Shown one piece after another: positions 1 through 9,084 of a stretch of 64,000 bases of DNA. Positions within the stretch are counted from its first letter, which is position 1. Every line of letters begins with the position of its first letter. A program made the position numbers and the translations under genes. Source of the stretch: Nocardia fusca NBRC 14340 (lineage in GTDB: Bacteria; Actinomycetota; Actinomycetes; Mycobacteriales; Mycobacteriaceae). Location of the stretch: positions 186,001 through 250,000 of the forward strand of contig NZ_BDCU01000018.1 of assembly GCF_001618425.1 (NCBI RefSeq), in the 5' to 3' direction. A model generated the notes under the pieces. That model was not told the DNA's origin. It saw only the letters and a list, made by a program, of their open reading frames with translations, and made no database searches.

Positions 1-3000
1 TGATTCCCGCGACCACGATATTGATCTCGCCGCCGTCCTGGGTGAACTCGACGATACGCTTGAGCGCGGCCGCCACCCAGTCCATGTTCTCGGTGCCCGA
101 GGTCATCGAGATCCGGGCGCCCGAGGACAGCGCGTACCACTCCAGCGGGACCTGCAACTTCTCGGCCAGATCCAGGGCGGCGATCACCCGGCGGCATTCC
201 GGCTCCGAGAGCGCGCCCAGCGATTTGGTGGGATCGCCGAGCAGCACCACCCGGGTGACACCTTCGGGGTGCCGCTCGGTCACGGTGGACACCACACCCG
301 CCACCATCGCCGCGGTGTTGCGGCCCTTGGGCCGGTCGACCGGCACCAGCGTGTGGTCGGTGTCGAGGTCGTACTCGGTGAATTCACCGAGCAGGCCGGT
401 GAGCTCGTACGGGTACACCGTGTTGCGGCTGCTGGCGCGCAGCACCTTCTGCCGGTAGGCGTCCAGCGGCTCGACCGGATCGTCGGACCGCTCGCCGACG
501 GTCAGTTCGGTCGCGCCGGTGGCATCGAAGGAGATCCGCAGGGCCAGCTTCACCAGATCACCGGTCCGGGCGTCGCGCTGACGCGCGATGAGCAGGATCT
601 CCTCGAGGCCTGCGCCCGTGGTCGTGGGACGCACCCGTTCGACGATCGACTCCAGTTCGCCACGGGTGATATCGATCGGCGGCCAGACGTACATCACGAT
701 GCGGTTGGTCTGCAGCCGTTTGGACGACGGCCGCCCCGCCTGCGCGCGGCGGATCGAGTCGAGGCAGGTGGCGATGGTGCTCTCCGCCGTCGGCAGGGTG
801 ACCAGCCGGCCGTCGTGGTCACGCAGCGCGGTCAGGTCCCGGACCTGGGCGAACGCGACGAGACGCTCATCGGCCGGGTTCTCCTTGGCGACACACCGGA
901 ACAGGTACACCTCCTCGTTGTCCGAGGACGGCAGCTGGGTCAGGTCGAACTTGTGCAGCCGCTTCATCTGCATCCGCTGCGCGATATAGGGATGCAGGCC
1001 GCGGATGAGACGTTCCTCGTCGAAGCCGGTCGCCGACGGACGGAACGTGAAGTGATAGTGCATGACCGCGTTGTCGCTACCCGCGACGGTGGCGGTGATC
1101 CGGTGCACCTGGTTGGACACCGGCTGCGCGTTGAGCACCTCCTGCAGCGCCGCCGCCATGGCATCGAAGTCCCCGGGCTGGTTCTCCCACGACAGGTAGA
1201 TATCGGCCTCGATGGAGGCGGAACCGGTCGACAGTTCGGCCAGACCGGCCATCACCCCGGGGAGCGAGTCGAAGCTGACCGCGGCCGATACCAGGCTCAC
1301 GCCCTTGCGTTCGGCGACGACGAAGGTGTAGTCACCGGCGTCGCGGGTACGGACGTCGGTGAGGTCCTTGTTGCCGTAATAGCGGCGGGTCAGCACCTCC
1401 AGCATGACGGTGTTGTCCGCGGAGCCGCGCGAGAGTCGCTGGCCCAGCAGGCGCACCAGAGGTTCGGTGGCGCTCACCATCTCGGCGATCCGCGCGGTCC
1501 GGTCGGACGCCTGCGGATGCGCGTCCAGGTAGCTGAGGTGCTTGCGCGCGTCGGTGTAGACGCGGGCCCGGTTGCGGCGCAGCACCGGCTGTCCGTACCA
1601 GGCGAAGACCAGGCCGCGGGTGAGATCCGCGATCACCGGGAACCGTACCTGGGTCGCGGCGACGAGCCGCTCCAGCGCCAGGCCGACAGGCTCGCGCAGC
1701 ACCCGGTCCGGCATCGGCTCGTTCAGCCATTCGCGCAGCAGCGCCGAGACGACCTCGACCGTATCGGCGGGCCGCTGCTGGGCCAGGAAGATCCGGAACA
1801 CCGCGGCCTCGAGGTCGGGCGTGCGGTCCAGTTCGGTGACACCGTAGTGACCGAGCGCCTGGGCGAGCTTCGCGCGGTAGGACTCCGGGAGGCCGGCCCG
1901 CTCGACGTCCAGGCTCTGCAGATAGGTGTGGAAGTACTCCCGGGCACTGTGGACGTGCCCCGGGGTGGGGTCGTCCTCCGAGGACCGATTGTGGCTCAGT
2001 TCGGCCAGGTCGGCGAAGACCTGCACCAATTCGAGCTCCTCGGCCAGCGGCCGGCGATTGTCCGCCACGGCCGCGCGGCGGGCCGCGAGGTACTCCTCGA
2101 GCACCCGGCGGTCGTCGTGCGGGTCGACGTCGAAGCCCAGCAGCAGACTCCGCAGATCCTGCTGGCCGCGAATCATCCGCTGGTGCGGCTGCGGGTCCGA
2201 TTCGGCGGGCAGATCCAGTTCGACCGTGGCGGTCGCGGCGTCGGCCTCGGCCTCGGCACCCTCGTCGGCGAGCGGTTCCAGCCGCAGCAGCGGTGCGCCC
2301 GTTTCCACCTGGGTGCCGACCGAGACATTGCATTCCTTGAGCCGGGCCCGGAACGGCGCCCGCAGCACCGTTTCCATCTTCATGCTCTCCAGCACCAGTA
2401 CCGGTGCACCGGCCTCGACCTCGGCGCCGACCTCCAGCGGGGTGGCCACGACCAGCGCGGGCGCGGGGGAGCGGACGACGCCGCCCTCGTCCCGGCTGAC
2501 CCGGTGGGTCACACCGTCGACGTCGACGAGGTGCACCGGCCCGTGGGTGCCGGTGATCAGGCGGTAGCGGACGCCGTTGACGACGAGCTGGCCGGTGTGC
2601 TGATCGAAACGTTCGAGATCGACGTCGGCGGTGCGGATATCGGTGCCCGCCTCGATACCGACCCGGAACCGGTGCGCGCCGATCCGGGCGACCCGCACCC
2701 GGTAGCTCGCACCGCGCAGCTTCAGGTCGAGCGGACGTCCGCTGTCGTGCTGCACCTGGGGCCGGCCACCGGAGGCGGTGGACAGCAGCCGGTGCTGTTC
2801 GACCTGCTCCTCCTCCTCGTAGGCGTCGATGGCGGCGGCGGCCAGGGCGATGGCGGAGTGCCGGTGGGAGACGAGCCGGCCCTCCCCGCGCACCCGGTCG
2901 ATCCAGCCGGTGTCCGCGCTGCCGTCGATGACCTCCGGCTGATCCAGCAGGTCGAGCACGAAACTCTTGTTGGTCGCGCCGCCCTCGATGATCACCCGGG

Positions 3001-4240
3001 TCTCGATGATCGCCCGGCGCAACCGGCCCAGTGCCTCGTCGCGGTTGCGGCCGTAGGCGATGATCTTGGCGATCATCGAATCGAAATCGGCGGGGATGGT
3101 GTCGCCCTCGCTGACGCCGGTATCGACCCGGATACCCGGGCCGGCCGGCAGGTCCAGATGCGCGATCCGGCCGGGGGACGGGGCGAAATCGCGGTCGGGG
3201 TCCTCGGCATTGAGCCGGGCCTCGATGGCGTGCCCGCGTTCGGCGGGCGGTTCGCCTTCGAGCCGGCCGCCGGAGGCCACGTGCAGCTGCGCGCGGACCA
3301 GGTCGAAACCGGTGGTGATCTCGGTGATCGGGTGCTCGACCTGCAGGCGGGTGTTGACCTCGAGGAAGGCGAACAGTTCGTCGCCCGGGTGGTAGAGGAA
3401 TTCGACGGTCGCCGCACCGCGGTAGCCGACCGCGACCGCCAGCCGCTCCGCCGACGCCTTGAGTTCGGCCGCCTGCTCGGGCCGCAGCACCGGCGAGGCC
3501 GATTCCTCGATGACCTTCTGGTTGCGCCGCTGCACCGAGCAGTCGCGCACACCGAGCGCCCAGGCGGTGCCCTGGCCGTCCGCGATCACCTGGACCTCGA
3601 CGTGCCGGGCGCCGGTGACCAGCCGCTCCAGGAATACGATGCCGCTGCCGAAGGCGCGTGCCGCCTCCTGACTGGTGCGCTCGTAGGCATCGACGAGCTC
3701 GGACTCGTTGTTGATCACGCGGATACCGCGGCCACCGCCACCCGCGGTCGCCTTCAGCATCAGCGGGTAGCCGATCTCGGCCGCGGCCGCCGCGGCGGCC
3801 TCCACCGTCTCGACCGCGCCACGGCTCCAGGGCGCCACCGGCACGCCCACCTCTTCGGCGATCAGTTTCGCGCCGATCTTGTCGCCGAGTTTGCGCATGG
3901 CGTCGGGGCTCGGGCCGATGAAGGTGACGCCGATCTGCTCGCACAGTTCGGCGAACGCCGGGTCTTCCGCGACGAAACCCCAGCCCACCCAGGCGGCGTC
4001 GGCGCCGGTCGCCAGCAGCGCGCGCTCGAGGGCCTTGAGGTCGAGGTACGGGCGGGCCGAGGCGGGACCGAGGTCGTAGGCGATATCGGCTTCCCGGACG
4101 AAGGTCGCGTTCCGGTCGACATCGGTGTGCAGCGCGATGGTCTGGATCGGCTGCCCGGTTTCGGCCGCCAGATCCCGGACGGCGTGGACAAGGCGCATCG
4201 CCGCCTCTCCCCGGTTCACGATGGCGATACGACTGAACAC
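1..4240 (-). CDS. Fused biotin-dependent acyl-CoA carboxylase (biotin carboxylase + BCCP + start of carboxyltransferase), 3' end outside window
   Basis: ATP-dependent carboxylation of an acyl-CoA by a single long chain, as in eukaryotic-type ACC. GTG start at 4240 with AAGGAG nine bases upstream; the frame stays open to base 1 (about 1413 residues visible). Residues 1-450 are a biotin carboxylase: an N-terminal IAIVNRGEAAMR motif and the ATP-grasp glycine loop GGGGRG at 166-171. A biotinyl domain follows, with ESMKM placing the biotinyl lysine at about residue 621. A long central region ends at the window edge in a stretch (EFTQDGGEINIVVAGI) typical of the beginning of the carboxyltransferase domain, so that domain lies almost wholly outside. 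Full length should be near 1800 residues, like the large actinobacterial acetyl/propionyl-CoA carboxylase homologues. Substrate cannot be told from this part. Not obviously co-transcribed with the IclR gene, which ends 445 bp upstream. Confidence 0.9.
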   Translation of the reverse strand, partial: MFSRIAIVNRGEAAMRLVHAVRDLAAETGQPIQTIALHTDVDRNATFVREADIAYDLGPASARPYLDLKALERALLATGADAAWVGWGFVAEDPAFAELCEQIGVTFIGPSPDAMRKLGDKIGAKLIAEEVGVPVAPWSRGAVETVEAAAAAAAEIGYPLMLKATAGGGGRGIRVINNESELVDAYERTSQEAARAFGSGIVFLERLVTGARHVEVQVIADGQGTAWALGVRDCSVQRRNQKVIEESASPVLRPEQAAELKASAERLAVAVGYRGAATVEFLYHPGDELFAFLEVNTRLQVEHPITEITTGFDLVRAQLHVASGGRLEGEPPAERGHAIEARLNAEDPDRDFAPSPGRIAHLDLPAGPGIRVDTGVSEGDTIPADFDSMIAKIIAYGRNRDEALGRLRRAIIETRVIIEGGATNKSFVLDLLDQPEVIDGSADTGWIDRVRGEGRLVSHRHSAIALAAAAIDAYEEEEQVEQHRLLSTASGGRPQVQHDSGRPLDLKLRGASYRVRVARIGAHRFRVGIEAGTDIRTADVDLERFDQHTGQLVVNGVRYRLITGTHGPVHLVDVDGVTHRVSRDEGGVVRSPAPALVVATPLEVGAEVEAGAPVLVLESMKMETVLRAPFRARLKECNVSVGTQVETGAPLLRLEPLADEGAEAEADAATATVELDLPAESDPQPHQRMIRGQQDLRSLLLGFDVDPHDDRRVLEEYLAARRAAVADNRRPLAEELELVQVFADLAELSHNRSSEDDPTPGHVHSAREYFHTYLQSLDVERAGLPESYRAKLAQALGHYGVTELDRTPDLEAAVFRIFLAQQRPADTVEVVSALLREWLNEPMPDRVLREPVGLALERLVAATQVRFPVIADLTRGLVFAWYGQPVLRRNRARVYTDARKHLSYLDAHPQASDRTARIAEMVSATEPLVRLLGQRLSRGSADNTVMLEVLTRRYYGNKDLTDVRTRDAGDYTFVVAERKGVSLVSAAVSFDSLPGVMAGLAELSTGSASIEADIYLSWENQPGDFDAMAAALQEVLNAQPVSNQVHRITATVAGSDNAVMHYHFTFRPSATGFDEERLIRGLHPYIAQRMQMKRLHKFDLTQLPSSDNEEVYLFRCVAKENPADERLVAFAQVRDLTALRDHDGRLVTLPTAESTIATCLDSIRRAQAGRPSSKRLQTNRIVMYVWPPIDITRGELESIVERVRPTTTGAGLEEILLIARQRDARTGDLVKLALRISFDATGATELTVGERSDDPVEPLDAYRQKVLRASSRNTVYPYELTGLLGEFTEYDLDTDHTLVPVDRPKGRNTAAMVAGVVSTVTERHPEGVTRVVLLGDPTKSLGALSEPECRRVIAALDLAEKLQVPLEWYALSSGARISMTSGTENMDWVAAALKRIVEFTQDGGEINIVVAGI

Positions 4241-4279
4241 TATCCCTGGCTCCTTCGTCTGTTGGGCACGATCACGGAT

Positions 4280-4376
4280 GAGCCGTTTTCGGCTCGGCTC
4301 TGCGTAGTGTGCACCCGCGGGACCACTATGTGCACAGCGTGCGGGTGCTACTCGCCCGTATTTTCGGCGGGCGAGT
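4280..4376. promoter_or_regulatory. Cluster of inverted repeats upstream of the carboxylase
   Basis: The 444-bp gap between the IclR stop and the carboxylase start has no convincing gene. It holds three inverted repeats: GAGCCG-TTTT-CGGCTC (4280-4295), GCACCCGC/GCGGGTGC (4311-4318 and 4341-4348), and ACTCGCCCG/CGGGCGAGT (4350-4358 and 4368-4376). Two copies of the self-complementary GTGCAC lie 21 bp apart at 4309 and 4330, about two helical turns. They sit 40-140 bp before the carboxylase start, where promoter and operator would be. Alternatively the outer hairpin could terminate the upstream IclR transcript. Confidence 0.35.
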
Positions 4377-4684
4377 GGATCGGCCGGGTCGTGAGTGACC
4401 GAGTGATCCGGAGAACACTTACCCGAAAGACATGTCGCAATCCACCGACACGGCGCTACAGTCACCGATCGTTGGATTGCGCGAAGGCTGTCCGCGGACG
4501 ACCTCGGTGGCGACTCCGCGCAGGTGAGATGGTGTGTGCGGGTTCCGCCGACCGGTGTCGGGCGCCCGTTTTCGATCCGGCCGCGGTCCCCGCCCGGCCC
4601 GCGCGCGGCGAACTCGTCCCGGGCGCGGGCGACGGAAGGCCCGGCCGCGCGGCGCGGAGGGGCAGTTCCGGGCCGGCGCCGGGT

Positions 4685-5407
4685 TCAGTGCAGCAGGGTG
4701 CCCAGTTGCCGGGCCGCTTCGCGGACCGCGATCGCGAGTGCCGGCTCGTCATCGACCTCGAAGACCGAGATGCCGATGGTGGCTTGCGGTTCGCCCCGGC
4801 GGCGGGGTACGAGCGCCGAGATACCGAACACGGTCGCCACGACCTCGCCACGAGTGAGGGCGTAGCCCCGATCGCGCGCGGTTTCGATCTCGGGGCGTTC
4901 GCCGGGAACTGCCGGCAGTGCGGCCAGCATCGCCAGGCCCGCCGAGCCGCGGTCTATGGGATGGATCTGACCCGGCCGGAAGGCCACATGGACCTGTGCG
5001 TTGCGTGGCTCGACCACCAGCAGCGCGCGGACCTCGGTCTCGTTCTCGCGGAGTACCAGGTGCACGGTGGCGCGGGTGCGTTCGGCGAGTTCCTCCATCA
5101 CCGGCCGCGCGACCGTGCGTAGATCCTGTTCGACCGGCTCGGCGAGGGTGACCAGACCCGCGCCCAGAGTGACGCGCCGGGCGTCGTCGCGGCGGCACAG
5201 GCGGTGGGCTTCCAGGGTGCGGACCAGCCGGTGCGCGACGGTCCGGTGCACGCCGACGGTGTCGGCGAGATCGGTGATCGACAGCCCGTGGGGATGCCGG
5301 GCCAGGGCCTCCAGGATCTCGAGTCCGTGGTGGAGCGTTTTCGACATTCCCGAGTCCGGTTGGACCCCGGTGGCACGGTCGCTTCCGGTGGCGGTGCTGT
5401 GGTTCAT
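4685..5407 (-). CDS. IclR-family transcriptional regulator
   Basis: One-component regulator: an N-terminal winged helix-turn-helix (about residues 20-80, with LSITDLADTVGVHRTVAHRLV as the recognition region) and a C-terminal IclR effector-binding domain (about 95-240, including FRPGQIHPIDRGSAGLA). The ATG at 5407 is chosen over the in-frame start at 5440 because AAGGA lies six bases upstream; this gives 240 residues, usual for the family. The gene is divergent from the catabolic operon beginning at 5536, with 128 bp between them containing a palindromic site (5456-5483). It is therefore probably the local regulator of that operon, responding to its substrate or an intermediate. Whether it represses or activates cannot be read from sequence. 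Confidence 0.9.
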   Translation of the reverse strand: MNHSTATGSDRATGVQPDSGMSKTLHHGLEILEALARHPHGLSITDLADTVGVHRTVAHRLVRTLEAHRLCRRDDARRVTLGAGLVTLAEPVEQDLRTVARPVMEELAERTRATVHLVLRENETEVRALLVVEPRNAQVHVAFRPGQIHPIDRGSAGLAMLAALPAVPGERPEIETARDRGYALTRGEVVATVFGISALVPRRRGEPQATIGISVFEVDDEPALAIAVREAARQLGTLLH

Positions 5408-5455
5408 CACGTCCTTCTTGACTTTTGTGAGCGGCGACACCTAGCCTTCACTCAT

Positions 5456-5483
5456 ATCGCACAGTGCGTGCGATTATCGCACA
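5456..5483. promoter_or_regulatory. Probable IclR operator in the divergent promoter
   Basis: ATCGCAC-N5-GTGCGAT at 5456-5474 is a perfect 7-bp inverted repeat. The left half plus one base, ATCGCACA, is repeated directly at 5476-5483, exactly 20 bp on. The site lies 49 bp upstream of the IclR start and 53 bp upstream of the divergent operon's first gene. Size and location fit an IclR-type operator; binding is inferred. Confidence 0.55.
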
Positions 5484-5535
5484 CCGAGCCGGTGGGGGCA
5501 AGCGGCGGCTCTGCGATCACGTCGAGGAGAATTCG

Positions 5536-5982
5536 ATGACCACCGTTTCGATCGGCGACCTGCCCGATCCGGCGACGGTCGCCGCGGTCCACCAGCTGTA
5601 CGGCTTCCAGAGCCACCACATCGACAACGGGCGGGCCGCCGACTGGGCGGCCACCTTCACACCGGCCGGTGAGTTCCATTCACCGAGTTACGCCGCGCCG
5701 GTCACGGGGACCGCGGCGCTCACCGAATTCGCGCGTGCGTTCCACGACGCGGCCCGGGCCGCGGACGAGGTACACCGGCACGTCGTCACGAATATCGCGG
5801 TCCGGCGCCGGGACTCCTCGACCCTCGAGGTCGGCGCCTACCTGCAGATCATGGCCACCCCGCGCGGCGGGTCCGCGCGCCTGGTGCGGATGACCACGAT
5901 CGAGGACCGCCTCGAACTCACCGGCGACCGCTGGTCGGTTGCCCATCGGCGCGTCTCCCGCGACGACGCGCCGCAGCGGTAG
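5536..5982 (+). CDS. NTF2/SnoaL-like protein (nuclear transport factor 2 fold)
   Basis: Small 148-residue protein with the look of a SnoaL/NTF2-like cone fold: an N-terminal helix region with a YGFQSHHIDNGRAADWAATFTP motif, then alternating strands ending in WSVAHRRVSRD. The family includes ketosteroid isomerases, dehydratases, polyketide cyclases and small subunits of ring hydroxylases, so the reaction cannot be assigned. ATG at 5536 is preferred over in-frame 5464 because GAGGAG precedes it and because 5464 lies inside the likely operator. First gene of the operon, 50 bp before an SDR; the context suggests isomerisation or dehydration of a cyclic intermediate. Confidence 0.8.
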   Translation: MTTVSIGDLPDPATVAAVHQLYGFQSHHIDNGRAADWAATFTPAGEFHSPSYAAPVTGTAALTEFARAFHDAARAADEVHRHVVTNIAVRRRDSSTLEVGAYLQIMATPRGGSARLVRMTTIEDRLELTGDRWSVAHRRVSRDDAPQR

Positions 5983-6032
5983 GCCGCGGCGCGACCCCGC
6001 ACGGATTTCCACACGATTTCGGAGGACAACAG

Positions 6033-6869
6033 ATGAGCACCACCACCGAGCGGCTCAACCCCGGGCGCACGGACGCGGCACCGATGACCGCGCAGTACCC
6101 GGAGATGGCCGGCAAGGTCGCCGTGATCACCGGGGCGGCCCAGGGAATGGGCGCGGTGTTCGCGGCGGGCCTGGCCACCCGCGGGGTGTCGGTGGTAGCC
6201 GCCGATATCAACGAAGAGCAGGTCGTCGCGACCGCGCGGGGGATCGGTTCCGAACTCGCCGCGCAGTCGCTCGCGGCGGAACCGGGCCGCGTGGTCGGGA
6301 TGCGCGCGGATGTGACCGTCCCCGCCGATCACGAGAAACTCGCCGAACTCGCCATCGCGGAATTCGGGCGGATCGATTTCTGGATCAACAACGCCGGTAT
6401 CTTCCCGTTCGCCCTCGCCGAGGACATCTCGCCCGAGCAGATCGGCGCCACATTGAAGGTGAACGTCGAAGGCGTGCTCTACGGCGCCCAGGCCGCGGCC
6501 CGGCATATGGCGCCCGGCGGCGCCATCGTGAACATGTCCTCGGTCTCGGCGCTGCGGGTGCGCAAGGGGCGCGGCGCCTACTGCACGTCGAAGGCCGCGG
6601 TGGCGCATATGACCGAATCGCTCGCCGTCGAACTCGGTGACAAGGGAATCCGCGTCAACGCCATCGCACCCGGCTATATCGATACCGCGATGACCCGCTG
6701 GGTGCAGGACGATCCCGCGGCCCTCGCGCACGCGCTCGAGATCGTCCCGCTGCACCGGCTCGGCTCCCCCGAGGAAGTGTTCGGTCCGCTGCTGTTCCTG
6801 CTGTCCGACAGTGCCCGCTACGTCACCGGGCACAGCATCGCCGTCGACGGTGGGTCCCGCCATGTCTGA
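6033..6869 (+). CDS. Short-chain dehydrogenase/reductase (SDR)
   Basis: NAD(P)-dependent oxidoreductase of 278 residues with all classical SDR motifs: TGAAQGMG cofactor loop (34-41), NNAG (119-122), catalytic Ser170, Tyr183 and Lys187 (YCTSK), and a C-terminal VDGG. An acidic residue after beta-2 (AADIN) favours NAD(H). GGAGGA precedes the ATG at 6033. The stop overlaps the next gene's start by eight bases, so the two SDRs are translationally coupled. Probably oxidises a ring hydroxyl in the pathway that leads to homogentisate; the substrate is not predictable. Confidence 0.93.
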   Translation: MSTTTERLNPGRTDAAPMTAQYPEMAGKVAVITGAAQGMGAVFAAGLATRGVSVVAADINEEQVVATARGIGSELAAQSLAAEPGRVVGMRADVTVPADHEKLAELAIAEFGRIDFWINNAGIFPFALAEDISPEQIGATLKVNVEGVLYGAQAAARHMAPGGAIVNMSSVSALRVRKGRGAYCTSKAAVAHMTESLAVELGDKGIRVNAIAPGYIDTAMTRWVQDDPAALAHALEIVPLHRLGSPEEVFGPLLFLLSDSARYVTGHSIAVDGGSRHV

Positions 6870-7644
6870 CCGGCCGGCCTATCCCGGCGTCGTCCTGGTC
6901 ACCGGCGCCGCCGCGGGCATGGGCGCGGCCCACGCTCGGGCGCTGGGCGCGCTCGGCACCCATGTGTGTCTGGCCGACGTCGCCGATACCGAGGAGCCGG
7001 CGGCGGAGATCGTCGCCGCCGGCGGGTCCGCCAGCGCCCACCGCCTCGACGTCGCGGACCGGGAGGACTGGACCCGGGTCGTGGACGAGATCGGCTCCCG
7101 CCACGGCGAACTCGGCGGGCTGGTGAACAACGCGGGTATCTCGCGGCGGCTCGAGTTCATGGACACCCCGGACGAGATCTGGGACCGGACCCTGCGGGTC
7201 AACCTGTTCGGCCCCTTCTACGGAATGCAGGCCGTGGCACCGCTCATGCGTGATTCCGGCGGCGGTTCCATCGTCAACATCTCCTCCATCTCCGGGCAGA
7301 TCGGTTACTTCTCGCCGGCCTATTCCGCCAGCAAATGGGGGCTGACCGGGTTGTCGAAATCGGCGGCCGGTGGCCTGGCGAAATGGAACATCCGGGTCAA
7401 TTCCGTCCATCCCGGTCTGGTGGGCACGGCGCTGGTGAGTGGCTCTGGTGGGTTCGTGGAGTCGTCCCTGCGGTCCATCCCGATGGGCCGGATGGGTGCG
7501 CCGCAGGAGATCACCGACGCGGTCCTGCACCTGCTGTCGGACCGGTCGAGCTATATGACCGGCAGCGAGGTCACCGTCGACGGCGGACTGGTCTCCAACG
7601 GCCTGTACCACCGCATCGTCGCGGAGACCGAGGGGAGCCTGTAG
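6862..7644 (+). CDS. Short-chain dehydrogenase/reductase (SDR)
   Basis: Second classical SDR, 260 residues: TGAAAGMG (15-22), NNAG (89-92), Ser142, Tyr154 and Lys158 (YSASK), and VDGG near the C-terminus. Asp39 (LADV) again suggests NAD(H). ATG at 6862 is chosen because it overlaps the preceding stop; an in-frame start 51 bp earlier lies inside the upstream gene and adds residues outside the fold. It differs clearly from its neighbour outside the motifs, so two distinct oxidation or reduction steps are likely rather than a recent duplication. The stop TAG overlaps the next GTG by one base. Confidence 0.93.
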   Translation: MSDRPAYPGVVLVTGAAAGMGAAHARALGALGTHVCLADVADTEEPAAEIVAAGGSASAHRLDVADREDWTRVVDEIGSRHGELGGLVNNAGISRRLEFMDTPDEIWDRTLRVNLFGPFYGMQAVAPLMRDSGGGSIVNISSISGQIGYFSPAYSASKWGLTGLSKSAAGGLAKWNIRVNSVHPGLVGTALVSGSGGFVESSLRSIPMGRMGAPQEITDAVLHLLSDRSSYMTGSEVTVDGGLVSNGLYHRIVAETEGSL

Positions 7645-9083
7645 TGGACGACGCATTCGACGTCATCGTGATCGGCGGCGGCGGGGCCGGGCTGGCCGCG
7701 GCGGTCTCGGCCGCCGAGGCCGGCGCCTCGGTGCTGCTGTTCGAATCGGAACGGGAGCTGGGTGGTTCCACCCAGCTGTCCGCCGGCCTGTTCACCGCGG
7801 CCGGCACCAGTGTGCAGCGTGCGCTCGGAATCGAGGATTCGGCGGAGAAGTTCTTCCAGCACTACATGGATCTCAACCAGTGGGTGCTGCGTCCGGGCCT
7901 GATCCACACCTTCTGCGAACAGGCCGCACCGACGCTCGAATGGCTCATCGGCCTCGGGGTCGAGATTCCCGCGGTGGAATCCGGGAACGCCCATCAGCCC
8001 GGTCTGGCCCGGGCGGGCGTCGAGGACGTCTGGCGGGCGCACGTACCGAAAGACCAGGGTTACGGCCTGATCCAGGTACTGGACCGGGCGCGGCGTGGGC
8101 ACGGTGTCGAGGTGGTGCTCAACACCCGGGTGGAAGAACTCCTGGTCACCGACGGCCGGGTGGCCGGAGTGGTGGCCGACGGTATCGAGGTGCGCGGCGG
8201 CGCCGTGGTCGTGGCCACCGGCGGATTCGCCCGGGACCCCGGCTTCGTGGACCGCTACTTCCCGGCGGCCCGTGCGGCAGGCGAGGCGTTGTTCGTCGTC
8301 GCGGCACCGGGCAGCCGGGGCGATCATCTGCGTTTCGGCGCCCGGGTCGACGCCGCGCTGGCCGGGCACGAGTGGGGTCTGCTCATGCCGACCGTGTACT
8401 TCCAGCGACACCACCACTGGCAGTCCGGTTTCCCGCCGCCGTCGCGGCTATACGTCAACCGGGACGGCCGGCGATTCATGGACGAGGACGCGCCGTATGC
8501 GGTATCCACCGGGATCCTCGACCAGCAGGGCGGCTCCGCCTGGATGATCTTCGACGAGAAGGCACGCGTAGGACTCCCGGCCGGTTACACCGACTGGACC
8601 CCCGAGCGGGTTGCCGAGGAGGCCGCGGCCGGGCGCACCGCCCGGGCCGATACCTGGGACGAACTCGCGGCGGCCATCGAGGTGCCGGCCGTGACGCTGA
8701 CGGCCAGTGTCGACCGGTGGAACGCCCAGCTGCCGGCCGGTGCCGACGACGATTTCCGCCGCCATGTCTCGCTGGCCGCCAAGCACAGCGATACCCGGCT
8801 CGAACCGATCACCGAGGGACCGTTCTATGCGGCCGAGATCCGGCCCGCCGAACTCGTCTGCACCCATACGGGCCTCGAGATCAATTCCGATACTGCCGTC
8901 CTCGACGCCACCGGGCGTCCCGTGCCGGGACTCTTCGCGGCGGGCGAGGCCGGAGGCGGGGTTCTCGGACTCCGCTATGTGGGCGGCGGTAACGCCGTCG
9001 CCAACGCATTGACTATGGGGCGCATCGCCGGTCGCGCGGCCGCGGCCGAGTCGCACTCTCGCACGAAAGCACAAGGTAACTGA
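7644..9083 (+). CDS. FAD-dependent oxidoreductase, KstD/fumarate-reductase flavoprotein type
   Basis: Flavoprotein of 479 residues. The N-terminus carries the dinucleotide-binding loop IGGGGAGLAAA and an acidic strand end (LLFESE); GGSTQLSAG follows. A second FAD signature VVATGGFARDPG lies near residue 190, and the C-terminal APGEAGG-like region reads GLFAAGEAGGGV. This is the architecture of 3-ketosteroid delta-1-dehydrogenases, fumarate reductase flavoproteins and tricarballylate dehydrogenase, all of which dehydrogenate or reduce a carbon-carbon bond next to a carbonyl. GTG at 7644 is taken as start because it overlaps the SDR stop and GGGAG lies upstream; the longer frame to 7335 is antiparallel to no motif and overlaps the SDR. 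With two SDRs beside it, desaturation or aromatisation of a cyclic ketone is plausible. Confidence 0.87.
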   Translation: MDDAFDVIVIGGGGAGLAAAVSAAEAGASVLLFESERELGGSTQLSAGLFTAAGTSVQRALGIEDSAEKFFQHYMDLNQWVLRPGLIHTFCEQAAPTLEWLIGLGVEIPAVESGNAHQPGLARAGVEDVWRAHVPKDQGYGLIQVLDRARRGHGVEVVLNTRVEELLVTDGRVAGVVADGIEVRGGAVVVATGGFARDPGFVDRYFPAARAAGEALFVVAAPGSRGDHLRFGARVDAALAGHEWGLLMPTVYFQRHHHWQSGFPPPSRLYVNRDGRRFMDEDAPYAVSTGILDQQGGSAWMIFDEKARVGLPAGYTDWTPERVAEEAAAGRTARADTWDELAAAIEVPAVTLTASVDRWNAQLPAGADDDFRRHVSLAAKHSDTRLEPITEGPFYAAEIRPAELVCTHTGLEINSDTAVLDATGRPVPGLFAAGEAGGGVLGLRYVGGGNAVANALTMGRIAGRAAAAESHSRTKAQGN

Positions 9084-9084
9084 C

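Noticed and set aside
1332..3944. An 870-codon minus-strand frame inside the carboxylase
   Set aside because: Wrong phase of the same strand; Arg/Gly/Pro-rich translation without domains.
269..5122. A 1617-codon plus-strand frame over the carboxylase
   Set aside because: Antisense shadow of the acyl-CoA carboxylase, whose frame shows clear biotin carboxylase and biotinyl motifs; the plus-strand product has none.
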